From assembly GCA_047404195.1 (NCBI GenBank), contig JBDOIU010000003.1, positions 57,156-121,155 on the forward strand: DNA of 64,000 nt. The letters are read 5' to 3'. The stretch comes from JAJRRL01 sp047404195 (GTDB lineage Bacteria > Pseudomonadota > Gammaproteobacteria > JAJRRL01). Shown piece after piece: positions 48,343 to 57,066 of this stretch (positions are counted from its first letter, which is position 1; every line of letters starts with the position of its first letter). Made by a program: the position numbers and the translations under genes. The notes beneath the pieces were generated by a model that saw nothing but the letters and a program-made list of their open reading frames with translations, was not told where the DNA came from and did no database searches.

Positions 48343-49896
48343 TTAGATGAGAGCCCTTGACTCCTTGATGGCTTGCTTACATGTTTGCATATCATGACTC
48401 AACTCAAGCGCTTTTTCAAAGCTGTGAATGGCGCCGTGGTGATCGTCCATTTCTTGTTGGCACAAACCAATATTGTAGAGCGTGTCTGCATCTCCTGGAA
48501 ATGCTCGATCAGAAGCAATAAAATGCTTTAATGCTTGTTTGAAGTCATTGGCTTCATAGTAAATGTTCGCAATCTGATGGTATACATCTTCATTGCTTAC
48601 AATAGGGTAGAAGCGATCTGCCACATGCTCTAGATTTGAGATAATGAAGTCAATGACTTGACTATCTGACTCTTGAATTTTCTCTAGTAGTACATCACCA
48701 ATAACATGAAACAGGCCGGGGTCCCAGTTTGAAAGTGCTAGAATTGAGCTAAGTGCCGCTAGAGACCATTCTTCTGGGTCTGCGGCTACTTGCTCGTAGA
48801 GATTGAAAAAGTCTGTCGCACTGAATCCTTCCACGTGGGTAGTGATTGCGTGCTCGAGCCGTGGCATATGCTCTGTGCCAATGGTCATGACAGCAGTGCT
48901 TAGCCCATCACGCTGGATGGGTACGAATGAGGTGCCGCCACAAAGGCGCCAGTACTCAGTCATGGCATGCAGGTTTACCATGGTTGACAGGCTGCCATGT
49001 ACGTCTAGTTCTGGTGCTTCTTGTTCATCCAGCTCGGCGGTGTCTGTAAAGCATTTATCAGATGTCATAAGCATCATATTATTGTGGCTGATCGATAGCA
49101 GTGTTGCGAGGGTTTTTAAGCTACATGTTGGGAATAGCACATAGCTGTTGGAGAGTTTCTCTGCGTAGTGCTGTAGTATGCTTCCCCAGTGTTTGTTGTC
49201 ATATTTTTTTTCCTGTTCTGCATGGCTAAAATTGAGCCCGACTTTTTTCCAGTCTACAACATGCCCTTTCTTTAGATTGGTGTTGCTGGTAGATAAGCTG
49301 ACCAATGCTTCTGTTGCTGTGTGGTTGTTAATATGAAAAACATCTGCTGGCAAGCTATCAAACAGGTAGTTGGCAATGCACATGAGTGGTGTGTCTTGCC
49401 TTGCTAGCTTTTCTGCTGGTAAGTTGTGACTTGCCTGTAGGAGAATCTCTTTATCGTTGATGCAGTCAAATTTTGCTAGCCGGCAGCGCCCCGATTGCAG
49501 CTGCTGTTGGAAGGCGGGATGTTGTGCTACAAAATCGAGATTCTTTTGGCTAAGGTCTGTCACGATATAGCGGTAGTTTATGTCCTTGTCAGTATCTACT
49601 TCTAAAAGCTCATTGAGTGATTGCATGATATAAAGTGCCAGCTGACCACTACCCGCCCCAATCTCAACGATATCAAAGCAGGATTGCACCTGCTTGTGCT
49701 GTTCGACCCAATCCTGCATGGCACTCATTAAGATCGTTGCATATTGTTTGCCAATGAATGCATTGCTCGTGATGTAGAACGGTACGCTTTCTGCCCAAGC
49801 TGTTACGCCCATATCTTTGTAGAATTGTTGTGATTGTTGCCAACATTGTGATTGAGAGAATGCGCATTTCTCTTCTATTGTGATTTGTTTGGGCAT
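48343..49896 (-). CDS. SAM-dependent methyltransferase with C-terminal TPR
   Basis: A 517-residue two-part protein. The N-terminal part has a class I SAM loop VEIGAGSGQLAL at residues 77-88, followed by an acidic strand end (YRYIVTDLSQKN) and FDCIND; this resembles the MidA/NDUFAF7 (DUF185) group. The C-terminal 120 residues form tetratricopeptide-like helices (HQIANIYYEANDFKQALKHF; YNIGLCQQEMDDHHGAIHSF). TPRs suggest a protein partner or protein substrate. The longer open frame from 50025 overlaps dinB; ATG 49896 is a better start though its ribosome site (GGATG) is weak. The target is unknown. Confidence 0.75.
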   Translation of the reverse strand: MPKQITIEEKCAFSQSQCWQQSQQFYKDMGVTAWAESVPFYITSNAFIGKQYATILMSAMQDWVEQHKQVQSCFDIVEIGAGSGQLALYIMQSLNELLEVDTDKDINYRYIVTDLSQKNLDFVAQHPAFQQQLQSGRCRLAKFDCINDKEILLQASHNLPAEKLARQDTPLMCIANYLFDSLPADVFHINNHTATEALVSLSTSNTNLKKGHVVDWKKVGLNFSHAEQEKKYDNKHWGSILQHYAEKLSNSYVLFPTCSLKTLATLLSISHNNMMLMTSDKCFTDTAELDEQEAPELDVHGSLSTMVNLHAMTEYWRLCGGTSFVPIQRDGLSTAVMTIGTEHMPRLEHAITTHVEGFSATDFFNLYEQVAADPEEWSLAALSSILALSNWDPGLFHVIGDVLLEKIQESDSQVIDFIISNLEHVADRFYPIVSNEDVYHQIANIYYEANDFKQALKHFIASDRAFPGDADTLYNIGLCQQEMDDHHGAIHSFEKALELSHDMQTCKQAIKESRALI

Positions 49897-49987
49897 GTTA
49901 CATCCAGTATGCAGTGGTGCTGGCCACCATACTAGTCTTCTGAGTTTTAAATTACAAGATGTCTGGTCTCTTGTTTGTGCTCTGATT

Positions 49988-51205
49988 TTATGACTGGTTC
50001 CTGTCTGGTCGCCACGAAGGTGCAATCACAGTATTGCTATCGATGTGGCTGCCAGTTTTAAGGCTATGATTTCCAAATTTACAGTTGATGGCATCTTTGC
50101 TTCGATTGATGCGTTGCCTTTTGGGGCAGGGTTGATCAAATAAGTCAGGCTGCTGATTGTTGGGTTTGGGGTCAGTTGCTCTGACCGATATATGATTCAC
50201 TTGCATGCCTTCTTGCCAGGATCGGTACAGAAAATCTTGGCAGAGTTTAAAAATGATTTGGCCGTCATCTGTTTGCGTGAGTGCACTGAGCTGTTGGTGG
50301 GGCGATGATCTCGTATAGGTTCGCATACCAAAATGAAAGCGACGCGCGCCCAATACGCTTGCCCTCAGGCGTCGTGCGAGCTTTTCACATAAGGTATGGA
50401 ACATTTCAGTTACCACCTGTCTTTGCCAGGTACATGGTGGCAGTACTTTGCTGTGCCCCATTGATTTGATGGCGCGGTTTGATGTGTCAACGTCAGAGGG
50501 GTCTTTGCCTTGGCACATCAGCCAGATACGACGACCAAGATTGCCAAAGCGTTTTGCTAGCACACTGACTGGAATATGCTTCATATCTGCACAGCAGTAA
50601 ACACCATGTCGGGCTAGAAAAGTCTCCATCTCCGGCCCAATGCCACACAGTTTGCCGACTGGAACACTCGCTAGAGTTGCTTCACTGTCATCAGGGTGTA
50701 TGCAGGTAATGCCAGCGGGTTTGTGCAAGCCAGCGGCATATTTGGCCAGTGTTTTGTCACCACCAACACCAATGGAGCAAGTGAGGCCACTGACTTGTTT
50801 GACAATTTCTTGCGCTTTTTTGGCAATTGCTATGGGGTCACCATGTAGCTTTTGACAGTATGTGATGTCTAAGAAGGCTTCATCCACGGAGAAAACCTCA
50901 ATGTCCGGGGTGATGTCATGCAGTGCCTGCATGATCGCTGTCGATATGCGCATATATTCTTGCGGACGACTGACCCGTGTTTTGAGTTGAGGGCATAAGT
51001 GTCTTGCTACTGCTAGACGCATGCCTGTTTTGACGCCGTACTGTCGTGCTTCATATGAGCATGTGATGATGCAGCTGCCTTGCTCGCTATTGGTGATGGC
51101 CAGCGGTTGACCTTTGAGCTCGGGTTTGTCCGCTTGCTCGATGGCTGCAAAAAAAGCGTCCATATCCAATAACATAATCGCTCTTGACCAATGTAAATGC
51201 ACCAC
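49988..51205 (-). CDS. dinB: DNA polymerase IV (DinB)
   Basis: Y-family translesion polymerase. The 405-residue protein has the catalytic DMDAFFAAIE near residues 14-23, SVDEAFLDIT near 106-115 with the second acidic pair, the helix-hairpin-helix thumb region (LCGIGPEMETFLARHG) and the little-finger domain. It begins at a GTG codon; a second GTG directly after it has the better spacing to GAGG. The C-terminal tail is long, basic and Pro/Gln-rich (PKPNNQQPDLFDQPCPKRQR), and contains QPDLFDQP, a QxxLF-like sliding-clamp-binding peptide. No LexA-box was recognised upstream. Confidence 0.94.
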   Translation of the reverse strand: MVHLHWSRAIMLLDMDAFFAAIEQADKPELKGQPLAITNSEQGSCIITCSYEARQYGVKTGMRLAVARHLCPQLKTRVSRPQEYMRISTAIMQALHDITPDIEVFSVDEAFLDITYCQKLHGDPIAIAKKAQEIVKQVSGLTCSIGVGGDKTLAKYAAGLHKPAGITCIHPDDSEATLASVPVGKLCGIGPEMETFLARHGVYCCADMKHIPVSVLAKRFGNLGRRIWLMCQGKDPSDVDTSNRAIKSMGHSKVLPPCTWQRQVVTEMFHTLCEKLARRLRASVLGARRFHFGMRTYTRSSPHQQLSALTQTDDGQIIFKLCQDFLYRSWQEGMQVNHISVRATDPKPNNQQPDLFDQPCPKRQRINRSKDAINCKFGNHSLKTGSHIDSNTVIAPSWRPDRNQS

Positions 51206-51328
51206 AATACCTCAAACGTCCTCATTAAGTACTCATTATAGACCTCTTAGTGAGCTTTATCTATGCGTAATGCACATAAAGTCAATTTATTGCATTGCGG
51301 TTTTATCGAAGTGGAGTAATCTATAGGT

Positions 51329-51877
51329 ATGAACATACCTTTGTATTTGACAGCTGCTCGTATCTTAGCCATACCGCTATTGGTGCTTGCTTATTATTAC
51401 TTGCCTGTGTTTGGCCATCATTTGGCTGCGCTGTTATTTGCCGCAGCAGCCATCACAGATTTTTTCGATGGCTATCTGGCCAGAAAAAACGCACAAGAGA
51501 CGCGATTAGGTGCCTTCCTTGACCCTGTGGCAGATAAGTTGTTGGTGGTCGTTGCCATAATATTAGTTGTAGCTGAGCGTCATTGGATGGGTTTAGTATT
51601 GCCTGCCATTGTGATCATTGGTCGAGAAATAGCAATTTCAGCATTGAGAGAATGGATGTCTACAATTGGTGACAGTTTGTCAGTGGCTGTCAGTTGGTTG
51701 GGCAAGATTAAAACATGCTTGCAAATGATTGCTTTGGGCTTTTTGCTGTGGTTCAAGCCAGGTGATTCAGCGTGGTTTCTCGGTACTGGGGTGGTTATGT
51801 TGTATGCTGCGTCAGTGCTGACGATCTGGAGTATGATTATTTATTTAAGAGCAGCAAAGAAAAGCTTGACATTCTGA
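51329..51877 (+). CDS. pgsA: CDP-diacylglycerol--glycerol-3-phosphate 3-phosphatidyltransferase
   Basis: Inner-membrane enzyme making phosphatidylglycerol phosphate, the committed step to phosphatidylglycerol and cardiolipin. The 182-residue protein has the CDP-alcohol phosphotransferase motif with D47, G48, A51, R52, G61, D65 and D69 (DGYLAR, then GAFLDPVAD), all present. About five or six hydrophobic segments span the protein. The 182-residue length equals E. coli PgsA. It is followed after about 60 bases by tRNA-Gly, tRNA-Cys and tRNA-Leu, the arrangement common in gammaproteobacteria. Confidence 0.95.
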   Translation: MNIPLYLTAARILAIPLLVLAYYYLPVFGHHLAALLFAAAAITDFFDGYLARKNAQETRLGAFLDPVADKLLVVVAIILVVAERHWMGLVLPAIVIIGREIAISALREWMSTIGDSLSVAVSWLGKIKTCLQMIALGFLLWFKPGDSAWFLGTGVVMLYAASVLTIWSMIIYLRAAKKSLTF

Positions 51878-51936
51878 AAATAAACGCAATAATAACATCT
51901 TGTCAGCGCATTATTGCACGACAACATTTTTGGTCA

Positions 51937-52011
51937 GCGGGAATAGCTCAGCGGTAGAGCACAACCTTGCCAAGGTTGGGGTCGCGAGTTCGATCCTCGT
52001 TTCCCGCTCCA
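51937..52011 (+). tRNA. tRNA-Gly (anticodon GCC)
   Basis: Acceptor GCGGGAA/TTCCCGC with discriminator T and an encoded CCA (52009-52011). The anticodon stem AACCT/AGGTT surrounds loop TGCCA, reading GGC and GGT. It is first of three tRNAs after pgsA. Confidence 0.95.
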
Positions 52012-52061
52012 ATTTTTCATTATGCTTGCATTTGCAACACTACCAGTGGTAATGAAAGTGT

Positions 52062-52132
52062 GGCTGAGTGGCAGAGTGGTTATGCAGCGGCCTGCAAAGC
52101 CGTGGACGCCGGTTCGATTCCGACCTCAGCCT
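52062..52132 (+). tRNA. tRNA-Cys (anticodon GCA)
   Basis: Acceptor GGCTGAG/CTCAGCC with discriminator T. The anticodon stem GCGGC/GCCGT encloses loop CTGCAAA, and the T loop is TTCGATT. The following bases are TCA, so CCA is not encoded, unlike in its two neighbours. Confidence 0.95.
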
Positions 52133-52142
52133 TCATAATTGG

Positions 52143-52230
52143 GCCCGGGTGGCGGAACTGGTAGACGCAAGGGACTTAAAATCCCTCGGGAGTTAATCCC
52201 GTGCCGGTTCGATTCCGGCCCTGGGCACCA
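52143..52230 (+). tRNA. tRNA-Leu (anticodon UAA)
   Basis: Class II tRNA with a long variable arm (CGGGAGTTAATCCCG). Acceptor GCCCGGG/CCTGGGC, discriminator A and an encoded CCA. Loop CTTAAAA gives anticodon UAA, reading UUA/UUG. Confidence 0.95.
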
Positions 52231-52273
52231 ATACTTCATTGTGTTGGCACCTAAATTCGGCTATCCTGATATC

Positions 52274-53527
52274 ATGTTCAAACCATTTTCCTTATTTCTT
52301 GGCTTACGTTATACCCGTGCGCGCCGCCGCAACGGTTTTGTCTCGTTTATTTCCATGACATCAGTGATTGGTATCGCCCTCGGTGTGATGGTGCTCATTG
52401 CTGTGCTCTCTGTCATGAATGGTTACAACCGCGTTGTCAGTCAAAAGTTTTTCTCAATTGCACCACAACTCACTGTGGTATCCTATGAGCCATTGCGTGA
52501 GCCACAGATAAAAATCAAGCGCGTTTTTAAAGGCATTCATGACATTGTTGCGTACGCGCCTTATGTCAGTGGCAAAGGGATGTTGGTGACATCGCTTGGA
52601 TCACACGGTGTTGCCGCAATGGGTATTGATCCATTGCAAGAGATGAAATTATCTGCTTTGTCAAAATTTGTGACGCAGGGATCAATGCAGGCTTTGCGTG
52701 CCGGGCAATATCATCTTGCAATCGGTGAAAAGCTGGCCGCTCAGTTGGGTTTACAGGTCGGGGATAAAGTGACCATGCTCACACCGCACTTTACTGTATC
52801 CCCTTTGGGGACGATGCCGCGTTTTCGTCAGTTCATTGTTGGCGCTATTTTTGCTACGCACAGTGGTTTTGGCTATGACTCTGGCATGGTATACATGCAT
52901 ATCAAAGACGCACAGCATTTATTTGTTGGTGCGCAGGCTGGTGAGCAGGGGTTTCATGTCAAGGTCGCAGATGTTTATCGCGCCCCCCAAATTGCCATGC
53001 AGGTACGCGACCTACTGGGGCCAGCGTTTGCTGTTTCTGATTGGGGTCAGCAGTTTGGTTCACTGTTTAAGGCAATAGCCATGCAAAAGACCATCATGAG
53101 TGTCATCCTCACTTTCATTATTACCGTGGCCGCTTTTAATTTGGTTTCTAGTTTGGTGATGGCGGTGCAAGAGAAACGTTCTGATATCGCAATACTACGT
53201 ACCTTGGGCGCGAGCACTGGCTGTGTCATGCGAGTATTCATTGCGCAAGGCTGTATTGTGGGTTTGTTTGGTGTTGTGTTAGGTGGCATATTAGGTTGCA
53301 TCATGTCACTGCATTTGACTGCATGGGTCAATGCATTACAACACTTCTTGGGTGTGCAGTTGGTGTCAGCGGATGTGTATTGGGTTGACTATCTGCCAAC
53401 TGAGTTGCGTTGGTTAGACGTTTTGCATGTTGGCTTGATGGCGTTCGGCTTGAGCTTGCTGGCAACACTGTACCCCGCGCGTCTTGCAAGCCGCGTTTCA
53501 CCGGCAGAGGTTTTACGTTATGAGTAA
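52274..53527 (+). CDS. lolC: Lipoprotein-releasing ABC transporter permease LolC/LolE family (possibly LolF)
   Basis: Inner-membrane subunit that extracts mature outer-membrane lipoproteins for LolA. ATG 52274 starts FKPFSLFLGLRYTRARRR just after the tRNA-Leu; an open frame running through the tRNA is artefactual. The 417-residue protein has TM1 (near 27-50), a large periplasmic domain to about residue 260, and three C-terminal helices ending in LYPARLASRVSPAEVLRYE, the family signature. LolD follows with an 8-bp overlap, but no second permease (LolE) follows LolD. Bacteria with one such permease use a merged LolF in a LolDF transporter, so this may be LolF; a distant lolE cannot be excluded. 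Confidence 0.9.
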   Translation: MFKPFSLFLGLRYTRARRRNGFVSFISMTSVIGIALGVMVLIAVLSVMNGYNRVVSQKFFSIAPQLTVVSYEPLREPQIKIKRVFKGIHDIVAYAPYVSGKGMLVTSLGSHGVAAMGIDPLQEMKLSALSKFVTQGSMQALRAGQYHLAIGEKLAAQLGLQVGDKVTMLTPHFTVSPLGTMPRFRQFIVGAIFATHSGFGYDSGMVYMHIKDAQHLFVGAQAGEQGFHVKVADVYRAPQIAMQVRDLLGPAFAVSDWGQQFGSLFKAIAMQKTIMSVILTFIITVAAFNLVSSLVMAVQEKRSDIAILRTLGASTGCVMRVFIAQGCIVGLFGVVLGGILGCIMSLHLTAWVNALQHFLGVQLVSADVYWVDYLPTELRWLDVLHVGLMAFGLSLLATLYPARLASRVSPAEVLRYE

Positions 53528-54221
53528 AGTGTCCGCCGTTCTGGAGTGTCGACAGTTAAGTAAAAAGTTTTCTTTGCCAGCATCTGAGTTGACTATTTTG
53601 CGGGAGATTAATCTCAGTGTGCAATCAGGAGAGATGGTTGCCATTATGGGTGCCTCTGGTGCTGGTAAGTCTACATTACTGCAATTGCTGGGTGGGTTAG
53701 ACAAGCCAACATCAGGAGAAGTGCTATTGATGGGGGAGCCATATTCAGTCCTGACAGAAAAGCAAAAAAACACAATTCGAAATAGCATGCTTGGTTTTGT
53801 TTATCAGAGGCATCACTTGCTGGCAGAGTTTAATGCACTTGAAAATGTGATGATGCCGTTGCTGATACAGTCATCTGAGAAGCAAAAAGAGATCAAGCAG
53901 AGCGCGCTGGCATTATTGACGGCGGTTGGCTTAGCTGATCGAGCTGAGCATCGTGTTGCTGAGCTATCTGGTGGTGAGCGTCAGCGCGTTGCCATTGCAC
54001 GCGCTCTTGTCGCAAAGCCTGCTTGTGTATTAGCAGATGAACCGACAGGCAACTTAGACAAGGAGTCTGCAGATCGCGTTTTTTCATTGATGATGTCGCT
54101 CTGCCAAGAGCTTGGCACTGGTTTTGTGGTGGTAACACACAATCCTGAGCTGGCTGCTAACATGCATCGCACATTGCTTTTGCAAGACGGTGTATTGCAA
54201 CACCAACACAATAACGACTGA
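53520..54221 (+). CDS. lolD: Lipoprotein-releasing ABC transporter ATPase LolD
   Basis: Cytoplasmic ATPase powering lipoprotein release with the LolC/F permease. ATG 53520 overlaps the permease stop, indicating coupling. The 233-residue product has Walker A GASGAGKST at residues 44-52, the Q-loop VYQRHHLLAEF near 97, the signature LSGGERQRVAIARAL near 146, Walker B VLADEPTGNLD and the H-loop VVVTHN. The MacB/LolD-type Q-loop sequence (YQxHHLLxEF) favours LolD over MacB or FtsE. The next gene, hflX, begins 10 bases after its stop. Confidence 0.94.
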   Translation: MSKVSAVLECRQLSKKFSLPASELTILREINLSVQSGEMVAIMGASGAGKSTLLQLLGGLDKPTSGEVLLMGEPYSVLTEKQKNTIRNSMLGFVYQRHHLLAEFNALENVMMPLLIQSSEKQKEIKQSALALLTAVGLADRAEHRVAELSGGERQRVAIARALVAKPACVLADEPTGNLDKESADRVFSLMMSLCQELGTGFVVVTHNPELAANMHRTLLLQDGVLQHQHNND

Positions 54222-54231
54222 TGAGAATGAT

Positions 54232-55512
54232 ATGGCAGAGTATTTTATAGAGAGAGAAAAGCAGGGGTCACGCGCTGTGCTGGTGCTGGTTTCCTTTCCG
54301 CACTCCCTACCAGAGGAGCGTCTGCTAGAGGAGTTCAGCAGTCTGGTGGCTGCCGTTGGTGCCACTGTGTTGGGTGATGTTGCTACCAAGCGAGCCAAAC
54401 CTGATTCAAAATATTTTATTGGCAAAGGCAAGGCTGAAGAGTTGGCAGAGGCGGTGAAGCAGTCCGATGCCGATTTGATTATTGTTAACCATGACATGAC
54501 GCCCTCTCAAGAGCGTAATTTAGAGCAGCTTTGTTGCTGCCGCGTACTCGATCGATCCACATTGATTTTGGATATCTTTGCACAACGGGCTCGCAGTTTC
54601 GAAGGGAAGTGTCAAGTAGAGCTGGCTCAGTTACAGCATCTTCGTACCCGCTTGATCCGTGGTTGGAGTCACTTGGAGCGGCAAAAAGGGGGAATAGGCT
54701 TGCGAGGGCCTGGTGAGACACAATTAGAAACTGATCGTCGTCTGTTAGGCATACGTATCCAATCCATAAAAAAGAAGCTGGTTAAGATTGGCAAGACACG
54801 GGCGGAGAATAGAAAGGCTCGTCAGCGGCGTGGCGCGCCGGTTGTATCCTTGGTTGGTTACACAAACGCAGGCAAATCAACATTATTTAATGCTCTCACA
54901 AATGCGGATGCATTTGTTGCGGATCAGTTATTTGCAACCCTGGATGCCACCTTGCGTCGTATTGCTTTACCGAATATGGGTCCGGTTATCTTGGCGGATA
55001 CGGTGGGATTTATTAATGAGTTACCGCAGGCATTGATTTCAGCCTTTCGGTCCACGCTGGAAGAGACTAGGCAGTCAGATTTATTGCTGCATGTTGTTGA
55101 TATCAGTGATCCACATTGGCGCGACCGCATAGATGAGGTGAATTGTGTCTTGGCGGATATAGATGCGCATGAGATACCGCAGCTTTTGGTCTTTAATAAG
55201 GTTGATAGGACGGGCGGCCATGCTGGAAAGATTGCGGTGAACGATGCTGGCAAGCCAATTAAAGTGTGGCTATCTGCCGCCACAAACAGTGGTTGTGACG
55301 CACTGTTGACGGCGCTCTCTGAATGTTTAACTGCCTCTTGGGTTGTAGAAGAGTGGGTCTTACAGCCAGCGGAGGGGGCCATGTTGGCAAGATTGTATGA
55401 TTTGGAGGCAATTCTAGGCCAGGAAAGCCTTGATGATGGTCGAATAAAGGTCAGGTTTTGTGTGCGGCCGAGTGATTATGATCGTTTATTGGTCGAGCGC
55501 GGGAAAACCTAG
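54232..55512 (+). CDS. hflX: GTPase HflX
   Basis: Ribosome-splitting GTPase acting on stalled or hibernating 70S ribosomes during heat and stress. The 426-residue product, the same length as E. coli HflX, has the N-terminal HflX domain (YFIGKGKAEEL, VNHDMTPSQERNLE, RVLDRSTLILDIFAQRA) and the GxGE-type linker GGIGLRGPGETQLE. The GTPase has G1 GYTNAGKST at 209-217, G3 DTVGF and G4 NKVD. ATG 54232 is the family start. It lies 10 bases after lolD and 175 bases before purA. In enterics it is followed by hflK-hflC before purA; those are absent here. Confidence 0.95.
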   Translation: MAEYFIEREKQGSRAVLVLVSFPHSLPEERLLEEFSSLVAAVGATVLGDVATKRAKPDSKYFIGKGKAEELAEAVKQSDADLIIVNHDMTPSQERNLEQLCCCRVLDRSTLILDIFAQRARSFEGKCQVELAQLQHLRTRLIRGWSHLERQKGGIGLRGPGETQLETDRRLLGIRIQSIKKKLVKIGKTRAENRKARQRRGAPVVSLVGYTNAGKSTLFNALTNADAFVADQLFATLDATLRRIALPNMGPVILADTVGFINELPQALISAFRSTLEETRQSDLLLHVVDISDPHWRDRIDEVNCVLADIDAHEIPQLLVFNKVDRTGGHAGKIAVNDAGKPIKVWLSAATNSGCDALLTALSECLTASWVVEEWVLQPAEGAMLARLYDLEAILGQESLDDGRIKVRFCVRPSDYDRLLVERGKT

Positions 55513-55687
55513 CAGCGCTTTGCTCAGATGCTTTTTTTGTTTGCCCGAAGGTGTTAATATCTCGTTTGGCGCACGCTTACCTGGGCACGGGCATTCGATG
55601 CTTTGTATTTGCCCTATGAATTGCAGCATTATTGATCATGCGCATGAATTACGTCACTGACTTATAACACAAAAGAGGCCACTTACC

Positions 55688-56974
55688 ATGAATCAAAACA
55701 CACTTATCTTAGGCGCTCAATGGGGTGATGAAGGCAAGGGCAAGATTGTCGACTGTATGACACCTAGTGTGTCTGCAGTGGTTCGCTTTCAGGGTGGACA
55801 CAATGCAGGCCATACTTTGGTTGTGGCTGGTGAGAAAACCGTTTTGCATTTGATTCCCTCGGGTATTTTGCATGATGGTGTCGCATGCTATTTGGGTAAT
55901 GGCGTTGTTTTGTCCTTAGATGCCCTACAAAAAGAAATCGATATGCTGGCCAATAGTGGCATTACCGTCTCAAATCGTCTGAAGATCAGTCCATCATGCC
56001 ATTTGATATTGCCGCATCACATTGCGCTTGACCGCGCGCGTGAAGCCAAGCGTGGTAAGGCTGCTATTGGTACAACATGCCGTGGTATCGGGCCGGCATA
56101 CGAAGATAAAGTTGCGCGGCGTGGCATACGTTTTGTTGATCTCGCCTCAATGGAGACATTGAAGCCGCATCTCGAAGAGGTTATGCAATACCATAATTAT
56201 GTTTTGCAACATTATTATGGAGAAGAGGCCGTCTCATTTGAGCAAACATGGCAAACTTTGCAGCAGCAAGCTGCGGACATGTTGCCAATGATGGCTGATG
56301 TGAGCGCGCACATTGATGCTCACCGTCAAGCCAACGAGTCTGTTTTATACGAGGGTGCACAGGGTGCGTTACTGGATATTGATCACGGGACGTATCCGTT
56401 TGTCACGTCTTCCAACACAACCGCTGGTGCTGTTGCATCAGGTACGGGTGTTGGTCCTTTGTTCTTGGATGCGGTGCTGGGAATCACAAAAGCATATTGT
56501 ACGCGTGTTGGGGCCGGACCATTTCCAACTGAGCTGTTTGATGATGATGGGCGAGTACTTGGTGAACGCGGCAACGAATTTGGTGCAACGACAGGCCGCC
56601 AGAGACGTTGTGGTTGGCTAGATATGCCAGCATTAAAGCGCTCAATTCTGATGAACTCAATGACGTCGCTGGTAATAACCAAGTTGGATGTGCTTGATAC
56701 TTTAGCGGAGATTAAGGTATGTGTTGCTTATGAAATAGATGGTAAAGAGGTTAGCGAGTGGCCGCAAGATGTACAGACCTTATCTCGCTGTCAGCCCGTA
56801 TATCAATCATTCCCGGGCTGGGAGTCTTCCACATACGGCATTCAGCAGATGGCGGATCTGCCGCCTGCTGCACAGAAGTATCTATCAGCGATTGCTGATT
56901 TAGCTGGGATTCCAATTGCGATGGTTTCCACTGGCCCCGACCGTGAGCACATGATTATAAACGTTCATAGTTAG
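55688..56974 (+). CDS. purA: Adenylosuccinate synthetase
   Basis: GTP-dependent enzyme converting IMP and aspartate to adenylosuccinate, the first AMP-specific step. The 428-residue protein has QWGDEGKGKI at residues 11-20 with the catalytic Asp, GGHNAGHT with the catalytic His, GTTCRGIGPAYEDK, and a C-terminal GTP-binding stretch ending STGPDREHMI. Length and motifs are standard. The start is preceded by AAAGAGGCC. It is an independent unit after hflX, followed by an extended -10 promoter for the next gene. Confidence 0.97.
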   Translation: MNQNTLILGAQWGDEGKGKIVDCMTPSVSAVVRFQGGHNAGHTLVVAGEKTVLHLIPSGILHDGVACYLGNGVVLSLDALQKEIDMLANSGITVSNRLKISPSCHLILPHHIALDRAREAKRGKAAIGTTCRGIGPAYEDKVARRGIRFVDLASMETLKPHLEEVMQYHNYVLQHYYGEEAVSFEQTWQTLQQQAADMLPMMADVSAHIDAHRQANESVLYEGAQGALLDIDHGTYPFVTSSNTTAGAVASGTGVGPLFLDAVLGITKAYCTRVGAGPFPTELFDDDGRVLGERGNEFGATTGRQRRCGWLDMPALKRSILMNSMTSLVITKLDVLDTLAEIKVCVAYEIDGKEVSEWPQDVQTLSRCQPVYQSFPGWESSTYGIQQMADLPPAAQKYLSAIADLAGIPIAMVSTGPDREHMIINVHS

Positions 56975-57024
56975 TTAACCACCAGTCAGGATGGCTAATT
57001 GCTTTCGCGTAATGATTGTATATA

Positions 57025-57033
57025 TGTTATAAT
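57025..57033 (+). promoter_or_regulatory. Extended -10 promoter for the beta-lactamase-fold gene
   Basis: TGTTATAAT is a perfect extended -10 (TGnTATAAT), 34 bases before the TTG start at 57067. It is embedded in AT-rich sequence with no -35 match, which an extended -10 does not need. Confidence 0.55.
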
Positions 57034-57066
57034 TTTATAAACGTCGCCACATTCAGGGAGTAAGCT

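Noticed and set aside
52139..52273. 46-codon N-terminal extension of the LolC/F frame
   Set aside because: It reads through the tRNA-Leu gene. ATG 52274 gives the family start.
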